DNA from: Mucilaginibacter terrenus
Lineage (GTDB): Bacteria > Bacteroidota > Bacteroidia > Sphingobacteriales > Sphingobacteriaceae
Direction: 5' to 3'
Length of the DNA stretch: 44,665 nt
Assembly (NCBI RefSeq): GCF_003432065.1
Contig: NZ_QWDE01000008.1
Span: 1 to 44,665 of the forward strand
Shown here: piece after piece, positions 24,761 to 33,621 of the stretch
How the letters are laid out: the number at the start of each line of letters is the position of its first letter
Numbering within the stretch: the first letter of the stretch is position 1
Notes under the pieces: model-generated
Seen by the model: only the letters and a program-made list of their open reading frames with translations
Told to the model about the DNA's origin: nothing
Databases searched by the model: none
Made by a program: the position numbers and the translations under genes

Positions 24761-25636
24761 ATGAAGAAATTACTGCTTGCTGCATTAGATTTTTTGCTCT
24801 TCAGTAATATATTCATGTCTTTATGCGCAGTAGCGCAGGCACTGGTAACTTTTCACCTGATTGATGCAAAGCCTGTTCCCGCAGCTATCGGGCTTCTCTT
24901 TACATCAACCCTCGGTATTTACAACTTCAGCATTCTGCTAAGTAAACCCAAGCGGCCCGAGCTCTCCCCTTACAGGCGTGTACGATGGTTTTTCAGCCAC
25001 AACCGTTTGATGGTGACCTTTACAATTGTATCACTGTTGTCGCTTATTCCGCTGTTTTTTTTGCTATCAATGGAGTCGCGCATATTGCTGGTGTTTTTGT
25101 CGGTACTGTCATTTTGCTATAGCCTACCACTGTTTACCGTTGGCGAACAAAAATTTGGGTTGCGCAATATTCCTGGCCTAAAGCCATTCCTGATAACAGT
25201 AGTATGGACGCTCAGTTGTGTACTGCTGCCGATACTGGAAGCAGAGAACCTGCATATAGCTGATGTGAGCATGCGCGATACCATGATCCTGGTAGCAAAG
25301 CGCTTCCTGCTTATTGGTGCGCTAACCGTTCCGTTTGATATACGCGACCTTTTCCAGGACCGGCAATCCGGCCTCAAAACAATCCCTGTTGCCTGGGGAG
25401 AAAAGAACGCTTACTTATTTTGCCAGTTTTTGCTTGCCGGATATATTGTACTGCTATTCTTGTTCAGAAATAATGGCTTCAACAAAGACTTCTTCGCACT
25501 TGCGCTTACCGCGGCTTTAATGGGCTGGCTTATCTTCCGTTCTAAATGGGAAAAGAACGAATACTACTACTTTTTTTACCTGGACGGTGTACTGGTGCTG
25601 CAGTATGTAGTATTGGTAATATTCAACTTCTTCTAA
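24761..25636 (+). CDS. UbiA-like prenyltransferase-family membrane protein
   Basis: A 291-residue integral membrane protein with about eight hydrophobic segments. The second aspartate motif of UbiA prenyltransferases is clear: DIRDLFQD (Asp193, Asp196, Asp200) followed by GLKTIPVAWG. The first motif (normally NDxxDxxxD) is reduced to YNFSILLSKPKRPELSP, lacking most aspartates, so prenyl diphosphate binding may be altered. The downstream methyltransferase starts 1 bp after its stop, as expected for a lipid- or quinone-modifying pair. Confidence 0.75.
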   Translation: MKKLLLAALDFLLFSNIFMSLCAVAQALVTFHLIDAKPVPAAIGLLFTSTLGIYNFSILLSKPKRPELSPYRRVRWFFSHNRLMVTFTIVSLLSLIPLFFLLSMESRILLVFLSVLSFCYSLPLFTVGEQKFGLRNIPGLKPFLITVVWTLSCVLLPILEAENLHIADVSMRDTMILVAKRFLLIGALTVPFDIRDLFQDRQSGLKTIPVAWGEKNAYLFCQFLLAGYIVLLFLFRNNGFNKDFFALALTAALMGWLIFRSKWEKNEYYYFFYLDGVLVLQYVVLVIFNFF

Positions 25637-25637
25637 A

Positions 25638-26261
25638 ATGCAGGCTAATTATGATAATTCTGCATGCTTTTACGACCGGCTATCAGGGTTGGTTTTCGGG
25701 AAAGCGATTATTAACGCGCAAACCTTTTTACTAGGTCATATTCCTGCACACAGCAATATACTTGTTATCGGTGGAGGAACGGGGTGGATACTGGAAGAAA
25801 TAGCAAGGGTGCATCCCCATGCTTTAAGCATTACCTATGTGGAGATATCCGCAAATATGATGGAGCTTTCGCGGAAAAGAAGCTATGGCGCCAACCAGGT
25901 AAACTTTGTTAACACCGCCATTGAAGAACTGAAATTAAACACAGAATTTGATGTGGTTATTACCCCATTCTTACTGGACAACTATACCGAAGAACATCTC
26001 CCGGCAACCTTCAACCACATACACCAAATGCTCAAACCTTCCGGAATATGGTTGTATACTGATTTCCAGCTTACCGGCAAATGGTGGCAGCAGGCAATGC
26101 TTAAAAGCATGCTGTCATTTTTTAAATTACTCTGCGGAGTAGAGTCGTGGCACTTGCCAGATGCAAAAGGACAATTCGCAAAGTTTCATTACGAAACACT
26201 AGCTGTTAAAACTTTCTACAAAGACTTTATCATTTCAAAAGTATACCAAAAGTCCGCTTAA
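25638..26261 (+). CDS. class I SAM-dependent methyltransferase
   Basis: A 207-residue methyltransferase. Motif I is ILVIGGGTGWILEEI (about 41-55), the acidic residue that contacts SAM follows in ITYVEISANMM, and motif IV lies near FDVVITPFLLDNY. It resembles the UbiE/COQ5-type fold but is short at the C-terminus. It lies 1 bp after the UbiA-like gene and is probably translationally coupled to it. It ends 7 bp from the convergent response-regulator gene. Confidence 0.88.
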   Translation: MQANYDNSACFYDRLSGLVFGKAIINAQTFLLGHIPAHSNILVIGGGTGWILEEIARVHPHALSITYVEISANMMELSRKRSYGANQVNFVNTAIEELKLNTEFDVVITPFLLDNYTEEHLPATFNHIHQMLKPSGIWLYTDFQLTGKWWQQAMLKSMLSFFKLLCGVESWHLPDAKGQFAKFHYETLAVKTFYKDFIISKVYQKSA

Positions 26262-26268
26262 CAGGCTG

Positions 26269-26958
26269 CTAGTACACGAACTTGTAACCAATCCCTCTAA
26301 CTGTTTGCAGGTAAGTTGGCGAATCAGGATTGTTCTCAATCTTTTTCCTTAAGCGTACTATGTGCATGTCAAGCGTACGGGTATTAACATCGGCGTTGTA
26401 ACCCCATACTTCCATCATCAACTCTTCGCGGTTGATCACTTTATTCTTGTTCTTCAGGAAATAAAGCAATATCCTGTTCTCCAGAATTGTAAGCTCGGTC
26501 TTACGTCCGTCACGTATTAAAAGGTGGGTATTTGGCAGGTGTTCCATATTGCCAAACTTGTGCGACTCGGTTTTTTCACCGCTGTTTAAAGAAAACTTTA
26601 TCTTGCTGTCAATCATGGCAACAAGCACATCCATGTTAAAAGGCTTGGTGATGTAGTCAGACACGCCAAAGTTGTAGGCGTCTATCTTATCTATATCCTG
26701 CGCTTTAGCGGTCATCATAATTACCAGCTTATCAAAGCCCTTTTCCCTTAAGCTAGCACAAACTTCGGAACCTTGCCTGCCAGGTAGCATCCAATCTAAT
26801 AGAACAATATCAGGTTGCTCGACAAGAATCATTTTTTCAGCCTCGACGCCATTACCAGATTCTAACACTTTGTAGCCTTCGCTCTGCATGCGTTCCGCTA
26901 CCAAAAACCGCAGGTTCTCGTCGTCCTCAACCAGCGCTATCTTAATTTCTTTGTTCAT
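26269..26958 (-). CDS. OmpR-family response regulator
   Basis: A 229-residue regulator with a receiver domain (Glu11-Asp12-Asp13 acidic pocket, phospho-acceptor Asp55 in LLDWMLPG, Lys105 in ITKPF) and a C-terminal winged helix (ILENRILLYFLKNKNKVINREELMMEVWGYN, TLDMHIVRLRKKI, TVRGIGYKFVY). It is 21 bp downstream of the sensor kinase gene in a leftward operon led by the S9-like lipoprotein. Confidence 0.96.
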   Translation of the reverse strand: MNKEIKIALVEDDENLRFLVAERMQSEGYKVLESGNGVEAEKMILVEQPDIVLLDWMLPGRQGSEVCASLREKGFDKLVIMMTAKAQDIDKIDAYNFGVSDYITKPFNMDVLVAMIDSKIKFSLNSGEKTESHKFGNMEHLPNTHLLIRDGRKTELTILENRILLYFLKNKNKVINREELMMEVWGYNADVNTRTLDMHIVRLRKKIENNPDSPTYLQTVRGIGYKFVY

Positions 26959-26979
26959 GTGCTATTTGTATGTATCGCT

Positions 26980-28620
26980 TTAGCTTTCAAGTGGCAATGT
27001 AACAATAAACGTTGAACCTTCATTAGGTCTACTGTTCACCGTAATGCTGCCGTTCATAAAATTCATTAATTCCTTACAGAAAGCCAACCCGAGACCAACG
27101 CTTCCGTTTTGATTATATTGGTTCTCTATACGGTAAAACTTCTTAAACACATCCCCCTGCTCACTTTTATCCATTCCAATACCTTTATCTGCAAATGAAA
27201 ATACGATATTTCTTTTATCCTGTTTTATACTGATCAGCAATTCCTTCTTACCAGGATGCGAGTACTTGTACGCGTTTTCCATTAAGTTCTGGAAAACGCT
27301 GCCCAGTAATACCGGATCGCTGTAAAAGGTACTAACGTTATCCATAATATATTTGAGGTTAAAGTCCGGATACTTTATCTTAAAAGTATCTATATACCCT
27401 TTAACAAAGTGCTGAATATCTATCTCCTCGCGCTTTATACGTATAGAGCGGTTTTCCAGTTGAGTAAAAGACAACAGCTTATTCATCAATTCGTTCAGCT
27501 TATCGGCTTCTTCGTCCAATATTTTACCATAGTGTTTACGCTGCCGCTCACTAAGCTCTCCATCACCCCTTAAATTCGAGCCGGCTATTTTAATAACACT
27601 TACAGGCGTTTTAAACTCATGTGTAAAGTTGTTTATAAAGTCGTACTGGAGCTTAAATATTTTGAGGTTAACATTTAGGTTTCGGTAAATAAGGTAGCTA
27701 ATAAGCACCAGGAAAAAGTATATCAGGAACAACACCGCACCTATAGGAAGATACCTTTTATCAATCTCGCGATTTAGGTGGCTTCTTTCGGAACTGAAGT
27801 ATAATTTGAAGTTGGAGAAGGCACCAGGCAAGGCAACTTCTGTAATGATCTTTTCCTTTTCTACATCCAGCGGATCATACACAACCGGTTGAATGGTAAC
27901 ATCTTGGTAAAGCTCGGGATGGGTATTGTTTACCTTTAAAAAATGAGGGTCAAGCGAAAATGTAAGCATGTTCTGCTTACCAAAGTTTTGCGATTTACGG
28001 TTTTTGAGCACCGCCCGGTAAATCTTTATATCCTCCCTGCGCGGAATGTTGAGGTAACTTATTTTGTCCGGGTTAACGTTGTAAAAGGTGCGAAATATCT
28101 CATCCTGCGAGGGCAGCCTTGTGGTATCCGCTACATTAATAAAGTTGTGCAGCTTTAAGGCCATCTGTTTAAAGTCATCGTCGTTAGCCACCGACATATC
28201 TTTCTGGCCGAAAACTTTGCCGTGCTTAGGCTTGTAACGGTAAACAGCCTTAACAAATATGCCTTGATCTGCTACAACCTGGCTTACTGGCTTCCCTATT
28301 TGTATATCGTAGAAAAGTACCTTGCGTACAAAAGGGTAACTTTTAAACACCGTAGAAGCATAGTTAGCGGCCGATGCCGAATCAAGAAAGCCGTTGTAAG
28401 AGGTAATTTCCGGGATCTTGATCTGGAAAAAATCGTTGTAGGGTTTTATGGTTTGTTCCTGTACCTCTATCTTCTTGGATGTAAATTCATTCTCGACATA
28501 CTTGGCCGTGAGCTTATAGCTTACAAAAATAGCAATGACAAGCGTTACCGTTATCAGTACTAAAAAAGCAGTGATCAGTGTAAAGTTGGTTCGGTAAACG
28601 TGTTTTTTAGGCGCCGTCAT
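26980..28620 (-). CDS. membrane sensor histidine kinase
   Basis: A 546-residue sensor kinase. TM1 covers about 13-35 and TM2 about 291-313, enclosing a periplasmic sensor domain of about 255 residues with no family I recognise. The DHp motif is FTHEFKTPVSV with His334; the ATPase domain has NLMENAYKYSHPG, FADKGIGMD and SVGLGLAFCKELM. Its ATG is 6 bp after the stop of the S9-like lipoprotein gene, so the two are tightly co-expressed, and the cognate regulator follows. Confidence 0.95.
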   Translation of the reverse strand: MTAPKKHVYRTNFTLITAFLVLITVTLVIAIFVSYKLTAKYVENEFTSKKIEVQEQTIKPYNDFFQIKIPEITSYNGFLDSASAANYASTVFKSYPFVRKVLFYDIQIGKPVSQVVADQGIFVKAVYRYKPKHGKVFGQKDMSVANDDDFKQMALKLHNFINVADTTRLPSQDEIFRTFYNVNPDKISYLNIPRREDIKIYRAVLKNRKSQNFGKQNMLTFSLDPHFLKVNNTHPELYQDVTIQPVVYDPLDVEKEKIITEVALPGAFSNFKLYFSSERSHLNREIDKRYLPIGAVLFLIYFFLVLISYLIYRNLNVNLKIFKLQYDFINNFTHEFKTPVSVIKIAGSNLRGDGELSERQRKHYGKILDEEADKLNELMNKLLSFTQLENRSIRIKREEIDIQHFVKGYIDTFKIKYPDFNLKYIMDNVSTFYSDPVLLGSVFQNLMENAYKYSHPGKKELLISIKQDKRNIVFSFADKGIGMDKSEQGDVFKKFYRIENQYNQNGSVGLGLAFCKELMNFMNGSITVNSRPNEGSTFIVTLPLES

Positions 28621-28626
28621 AGCAGG

Positions 28627-30516
28627 TTAAGGTTTAACCTGCATATTTGTTGCCAAAAATTTTTCTATTTCAGCATACATTTCCATACGATTATGCTCGC
28701 TACGGAAGAAGGCGCGCTCATTTTCTTTAAGCTGATATGTTACAGGCACATTACGCTTCTTTAGCTCTCTAACAAACTGATTTAGTTCGCTTATGTTCGC
28801 CCTCGGATCTTTAGCGCCCTGAAAAATCAGTAGCGGACTTTTAATTTTATCGGTATGGAAAACCGGCGATATTGCCCTCAACTGCTCTGCGTCCTTCTCA
28901 GGGTCACCTATCATTTCATAGGTCATTTTAAGATAAGGCTTATAAAACGCAGGTGCATCCTTCAGGTAAGTAAAAAAGTTTATCACGCCGTATTTCACCA
29001 CAGCGCAGTTGTAAAGTTCCGGATGGAACGAGACACCGTAAAGCGCCGAGAAGCCGCCAAATCCCCCACCGAAAATCGCAATTTTCTTAGGGTTAGCTAT
29101 TTTCTGCTCAATAAGCCAGTGTACGCCATCAGTTATATCACTTTGTATTTTTCCGCCAACTTGTTTAAAGCCGGCCCGCCTGAAGGCTTTGCCGTACCCT
29201 GCAGATCCACGGTAATTTACCTGGAAAACGGCATACCCGCGGCTAGCCAAAAACTGCACCTCCGGATCATATCCCCATGAGTCGCGTCCCCAAATACCAT
29301 CATGCGGCACTACAACCACAGGTAAATTCTTGCGCTCTTTATCCTTTGGTACGGTTAGGTATCCGTTAATGGTTAGCCCATCAGTCGCTTTAAAACTAAC
29401 CGGCTGCATGGCGCAAAACGCCGACGGGGTAAGGCCGCTATAAACGTCGCCGAGTTTGGTTAGTTTATCGCTATTACGCTCATATAAATAATAGGTTCCG
29501 GGCGACTTGTCAGTATAAGTATTAATGACAAATTTATTCTCCAGGCTATCGCGATCTACCACGTTTACCTCATCACCTTTAAGCTTGCTAGAAAGGCTGC
29601 TGTATATTTTTTCGATATCGTTGCTCAGGAAATGCTTTTGGGGCTTTGCTTCATCCCACCAAACAAACTCCACGCGGCGCTTATTTTTGCTATAGGCCAC
29701 ATCCATAATGTCCGCGTTAGCGCTGGCATACAACACCTTTACTTCACGACCGCTCTCAGCATCAATTTCAACCAGGGCAGTTTTATCTCGATCAACGTTG
29801 GATAACGCGTAGAAGTAGTTCTTTTCACCTGTGAAAGCAATCGGCTCTACCTTATCGTTAAAGTTATTTCTGATTACGGGCTTAAAAGCTGTTTGTTCGT
29901 TTAAGCGGAACAGTATAGTTTCGTTTACACCGTCAGATAACTTTTCCAGCCTGATGGTACCATCAGGCTCGGGGTACCATTTTGTTACGTTACCAGGGTT
30001 TTGTAAATACAGCTTTAATTCACCTGTTTTAACGTTTAAATGGTACACGTCAAAGTTAGCAGGGTCACGCTTGTTTATAGCAACGGTAATAATATCAGGT
30101 CTTAGTCTATTGCGGTTTAATATACGTATGCGCGCATTATTCAGGTTAAGCAGCTTCTTAATCTTCAGGCTGGCAACATCCAGTGTAAAAACCCTAAACT
30201 CATCGTTAGCAATAATGTCCTGGGTAAATACAATCTGATTGTTAAAGGTCCAGGAGTAGTCGCGTACAGAGTAATCGGTGTACGATGTAGCCATTTGCTC
30301 GTTACCCGTTTTTAACGACTTGATGTATATATTTTGTTTATCTTTATAAGGCTTGAGGTACGACACGAACTGCCCATCGGGAGAGATCTTATAGAAGCTC
30401 TTTTCCGGCGTTCTGAAAAAATTGCCAATAGGTATTTGCTGGTCTTCTTGTTGTTTACACGCACCCAGTAGTACAGCAATAGCAAAAAATAATAAAGTTC
30501 TTAAGCGGCCGGGCAT
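28627..30516 (-). CDS. S9 prolyl-oligopeptidase-like lipoprotein, probably catalytically dead
   Basis: A 629-residue lipoprotein: the signal peptide ends in a lipobox LLGAC (Cys20). A beta-propeller (about 40-365) precedes an alpha/beta-hydrolase domain (about 385-625) with the S9 blocks VVVPHDGIWGRDSWGYD, ASRGYAVFQVNYRGSAGYGKAF and LLIFQGAKDPRAN. The catalytic GGSYGG becomes GGGFGG: position 485 (codon GGA, plus-strand 29062-29064) is Gly instead of Ser. The usual GHGF with the catalytic His reads ERAF (Arg601). Only the Asp in AKDPR remains. It is 6 bp upstream of the sensor kinase and is probably a periplasmic binding or sensing partner rather than a peptidase. The reading frame is intact, so this is not a decayed gene. 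Confidence 0.88.
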   Translation of the reverse strand: MPGRLRTLLFFAIAVLLGACKQQEDQQIPIGNFFRTPEKSFYKISPDGQFVSYLKPYKDKQNIYIKSLKTGNEQMATSYTDYSVRDYSWTFNNQIVFTQDIIANDEFRVFTLDVASLKIKKLLNLNNARIRILNRNRLRPDIITVAINKRDPANFDVYHLNVKTGELKLYLQNPGNVTKWYPEPDGTIRLEKLSDGVNETILFRLNEQTAFKPVIRNNFNDKVEPIAFTGEKNYFYALSNVDRDKTALVEIDAESGREVKVLYASANADIMDVAYSKNKRRVEFVWWDEAKPQKHFLSNDIEKIYSSLSSKLKGDEVNVVDRDSLENKFVINTYTDKSPGTYYLYERNSDKLTKLGDVYSGLTPSAFCAMQPVSFKATDGLTINGYLTVPKDKERKNLPVVVVPHDGIWGRDSWGYDPEVQFLASRGYAVFQVNYRGSAGYGKAFRRAGFKQVGGKIQSDITDGVHWLIEQKIANPKKIAIFGGGFGGFSALYGVSFHPELYNCAVVKYGVINFFTYLKDAPAFYKPYLKMTYEMIGDPEKDAEQLRAISPVFHTDKIKSPLLIFQGAKDPRANISELNQFVRELKKRNVPVTYQLKENERAFFRSEHNRMEMYAEIEKFLATNMQVKP

Positions 30517-30567
30517 TTGTATGTGGCTTATTAATTATCAGGGTCAAAGTACCTATTTAAAACAACG

Positions 30568-30575
30568 CAAATCTA
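30568..30575 (-). promoter_or_regulatory. -7 box TAGATTTG of the S9-kinase-regulator operon
   Basis: Reading leftwards, TAGATTTG matches TAnnTTTG exactly and lies about 50 bp before the start codon at 30516. No good -33 TTTG is seen at the normal distance. Confidence 0.4.
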
Positions 30576-30646
30576 AATGTCACTACAATTTTACCCTGTA
30601 ACAACGTTATATACAATGCCTGGGCGCACATAAATATACAACATAA

Positions 30647-32458
30647 ATGAAGCGGTTTTTAGCCATTTTAATATTCACACTTGTATCTGCCACCAGGCTT
30701 TTTGCTCAAGATAATGATTTATTGCTTGCCCGCCAATATGCTCAAAATGGCGAACAACAGAAAGCGTTGGATATTTATCTGAAGTTGTATAAACAGGATA
30801 ACGAGTTGTACTTTCAACAATATTTAAGCGCCTTGTTGAACAACAAAAAGTTTGACGAAGCCGAAAGCATCACAAAAAAGATGATTAAGCGGCACGCGGG
30901 CAGCAATGAGTATGTCATAGCGCTTGGATCGGTATACACGCAGCAGGGCCAGGCAGACAAAGCAGATGCTGTTTACTCGGACCTGATAAAGAACCTCCCG
31001 GCAGATCAGAATGAAATATCATCCATTGCCGCCCAGTTTTACCAAAATGCCAATGTAGATTACGCGATACGCATCTTTTTACAAGGCAGAAAAGTGCTGC
31101 GCAACGATGCACTTTTTTCTTTTGAGCTGATCAATCTGTACCGCTATAAGCGAGATAAACCTGCTCTAACAGAAGAGTACCTTAACTTTCTACCGTCAAA
31201 CCCATCTTTCATAAACCAGGCGCAAAGCGTATTGGCAACAGTTTATGAAGGAAGCCAGGATTATGAAGCGCTTAAGTTTAGCTTATTTAAGCGCATACAA
31301 AAAGATCCGCAGCAGGTAGTATACATTAACCTGCTTACATGGCAGTTTTTACAACAGAAAGAATACGACCAGGCGCTTAACCAGGCGCTTGCTTTAAGCC
31401 GCCGTACAAACGATGATGGAAGCAGTGTATTTGAACTCTGCAGCACATTAGTAGCCAATAATGCTTTTGATGCTGCTATACGAGGGTATGAGTACGTTAT
31501 TTCAAAAGGTAAAGAAAACCCCAACTACGTTTCTGCTAAGATTGAAATTTTAAACACCAGAAATCTAAAGGTTACCAGTGGTAAATACACCCAGGCAGAT
31601 TTGCTTAGCCTGGAACAGGATTATCTTACTTTATTAGAAGAATTCGGCCGGAACCGCGGTACACTATTCGCCATGGAAAAACTGGCAACACTACAGGCAT
31701 TTAAACTTCACAAGTTAAAAGAGGCACAATCTCTTCTACAAGCTGCAGTTAACATTCAAGGTGCAAGGCCCAACCTCATTGCGACCTGTAAACTTGACCT
31801 TGGCGACGTCTACCTGCTTAATAACCGTCCTTGGGATGCCACATTGGAATACAGCCAGGTAGAGAAAGACAATTCTGCAATTAGCACGGCTATTGGGCAA
31901 GAGGCTCTTTTCAGAAATGCGAAGCTTGCCTATTATATGGGCGATTTTACGTGGAGCCGAGGCCAACTGGATGTTTTAAAAGCAGCCACTACGCAATTGA
32001 TTGCTAATGATGCATTAAATTTATCATTATTGATATCTGACAACTTAGCAGCGGACAGTACAGGCGCAGCATTAAAGATGTATGCCAGGGCCGATTTACT
32101 GATCTTTTCGGAACAGACTGAAAAAGCGATTAAAACATTGGACAGCATAGGCAAAAAATATCCTGAAAACGGCCTTGCAGCTGATATATTGATGGCAAAA
32201 ACAAAAATTGCTATGCAACAGCAAGATTATGCTAATGCTATTACGCTTCTTAAACAAATTGCAGATAAATACCCCGACAACCTTTGGGCTGATGATGCGG
32301 TGTACATGCTGGGCGACATTTACGAGAACAGTCTTAGCAACCCCGATCTCGCCAAAACTTATTATCAGAAAATAATTGCCGATTATCCGGGTAGTTTGTG
32401 GCTTAACGAAGCCCGTAAGAGGTTTAGGCTTTTAAGAGGCGATAAGAATTCGTCCTAA
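30647..32458 (+). CDS. exported TPR-repeat protein
   Basis: A 603-residue protein with a signal peptide (MKRFLAILIFTLVSATRLFA, cleavage before QDND). Most of it is tetratricopeptide-like helix pairs, clearest at ARQYAQNGEQQKALDIYLKLY, ALGSVYTQQGQADKADAVYSDLI, KTKIAMQQQDYANAITLLKQIADKYPDN and YMLGDIYENSLSNPDLAKTYYQKIIADYPGS. It should be a periplasmic scaffold; the C-terminal repeats resemble YbgF/BamD-type TPR units. It is divergent from the S9-like operon. Confidence 0.88.
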   Translation: MKRFLAILIFTLVSATRLFAQDNDLLLARQYAQNGEQQKALDIYLKLYKQDNELYFQQYLSALLNNKKFDEAESITKKMIKRHAGSNEYVIALGSVYTQQGQADKADAVYSDLIKNLPADQNEISSIAAQFYQNANVDYAIRIFLQGRKVLRNDALFSFELINLYRYKRDKPALTEEYLNFLPSNPSFINQAQSVLATVYEGSQDYEALKFSLFKRIQKDPQQVVYINLLTWQFLQQKEYDQALNQALALSRRTNDDGSSVFELCSTLVANNAFDAAIRGYEYVISKGKENPNYVSAKIEILNTRNLKVTSGKYTQADLLSLEQDYLTLLEEFGRNRGTLFAMEKLATLQAFKLHKLKEAQSLLQAAVNIQGARPNLIATCKLDLGDVYLLNNRPWDATLEYSQVEKDNSAISTAIGQEALFRNAKLAYYMGDFTWSRGQLDVLKAATTQLIANDALNLSLLISDNLAADSTGAALKMYARADLLIFSEQTEKAIKTLDSIGKKYPENGLAADILMAKTKIAMQQQDYANAITLLKQIADKYPDNLWADDAVYMLGDIYENSLSNPDLAKTYYQKIIADYPGSLWLNEARKRFRLLRGDKNSS

Positions 32459-32503
32459 GCTTTCCCGTCGTTATTCAACATTCTTTCGTCTAAAATCATT
32501 TAC

Positions 32504-32511
32504 TACTTTTG
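32504..32511 (+). promoter_or_regulatory. -7 box TACTTTTG before DUF4286
   Basis: An exact TAnnTTTG match lies 4 bases before the ATG at 32516, so the transcript would be almost leaderless. The upstream element is a weak TTTC at 32484-32487. Confidence 0.4.
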
Positions 32512-32515
32512 CCGA

Positions 32516-32818
32516 ATGATAATCTATAACGATACCTATATACTGGAAGATACTGTTGAGCAGGAATGGCTCACCTGGATGAGGGAAGTACATATTCCTG
32601 ATATCATGGCCACCGGCTGCTTTAGCTCACACCAAATACTCACCGTTATTGACTCTCCTAACGATGGCATAACCTATTGCGTACAGTTTATAGCAGACAC
32701 CATCGAAAATTTTCAGGACTATTATCGCACCCATCTTTTTGGCTTCCAGGAGCTTCATCAACAACAATTTGCCGAGCGGTTTGTATTGTTTAACACTTTG
32801 ATGAAAACTGTAGATTAA
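32516..32818 (+). CDS. DUF4286 family protein
   Basis: A 100-residue cytosolic protein of the DUF4286 family, recognised from IIYNDTYILEDTVEQEWLTWM at the N-terminus and LFGFQELHQQQFAERFVLFNTLM at the C-terminus. The fold resembles a ferredoxin-like dimeric barrel; function is unknown. It is 3 bp upstream of rfbC, so the two are probably one transcript. Confidence 0.85.
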   Translation: MIIYNDTYILEDTVEQEWLTWMREVHIPDIMATGCFSSHQILTVIDSPNDGITYCVQFIADTIENFQDYYRTHLFGFQELHQQQFAERFVLFNTLMKTVD

Positions 32819-32821
32819 CTT

Positions 32822-33382
32822 ATGAACGTTACTGAAACTATTATTCCCGGAGTATTGATACTTGAGCCACGAGTATTCACAGACGACCGTGGTTACTTCT
32901 TTGAAAGCTACAGCAAGCGCACCCTTGCTGAACTGGGCATTGAAGCTGATTTTGTACAGGACAACCAGTCTATGTCACAAAAAGGCACTGTAAGGGGCCT
33001 GCATGCTCAGGCACATCCGTTTGCGCAAGGTAAACTTGTACGTGTATTACAGGGTAGTGTAATGGATGTTGCAGTTGATGCAAGGGTGGGTTCGCCAACT
33101 TACGGGCGCCATGTAGCAGTTGAGCTTACAGCGGCTAACAACCGGCAGCTATGGGTACCAGCTGGCTGCCTGCACGGCTTTGTAACACTGGAAGACAATA
33201 CCATATTTACCTACAAAGTAACCAACTACTACGACAAGGCGTCAGAAACAGGAGTAGTATGGAACGATCCTGAACTTGCTATCGGGTGGGGAATTAACGA
33301 GGCAAATGCGGTACTATCTGCAAAAGATCTGGAGCTTCCGGATTTTAAATCTTTTAAAAGCCCTTTTACTTACCAGGCGTAA
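32822..33382 (+). CDS. rfbC: dTDP-4-dehydrorhamnose 3,5-epimerase
   Basis: A 186-residue RmlC/RfbC-type epimerase for dTDP-L-rhamnose synthesis, used in surface polysaccharide. The catalytic region is recognised in FTDDRGYFFES, QDNQSMSQKGTVRGLHAQ (His of RGLH), GKLVRVLQGSVMDVAVDARVGSP and WVPAGCLHGFVTLED. The usual RGLHYQ is RGLHAQ here. Other rml genes are not next to it, which is unusual as rmlABCD are often clustered. Confidence 0.92.
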   Translation: MNVTETIIPGVLILEPRVFTDDRGYFFESYSKRTLAELGIEADFVQDNQSMSQKGTVRGLHAQAHPFAQGKLVRVLQGSVMDVAVDARVGSPTYGRHVAVELTAANNRQLWVPAGCLHGFVTLEDNTIFTYKVTNYYDKASETGVVWNDPELAIGWGINEANAVLSAKDLELPDFKSFKSPFTYQA

Positions 33383-33621
33383 CATTAGCCGGTAAAGTCT
33401 CCTTTCCTACAGGTAATATTTACCATGGGTTAAATTTGCTATACAGCTTATTTAACCTTTTCGTGTTTCATCAGGATTTTTCTTTTTTGTTAAAAAATAC
33501 GTAACTTACACGTTACAATTAACGTACTAGAAATTGACCGGCCAGTCAACAACAATCACGAAAATTAACACATCTAACTGTTTCACTCACTTAACTTAAC
33601 TTGAATTAACTCTACACTTAC
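33383..33621. other. 239-bp leader/promoter region of the HEIGH peptidase gene
   Basis: No gene is present. An imperfect palindrome TTGACCGGCCAGTCAA spans 33534-33549 and a GTAAC-ttacac-GTTAC inverted repeat spans 33501-33516; both could be operators. No clear TAnnTTTG box is visible. Confidence 0.3.

Noticed and set aside
28627..30516. Pseudogene call for the S9 peptidase
   Set aside because: The frame is uninterrupted over 629 codons and all other S9 blocks are kept, so loss of catalytic residues looks selected rather than decayed.
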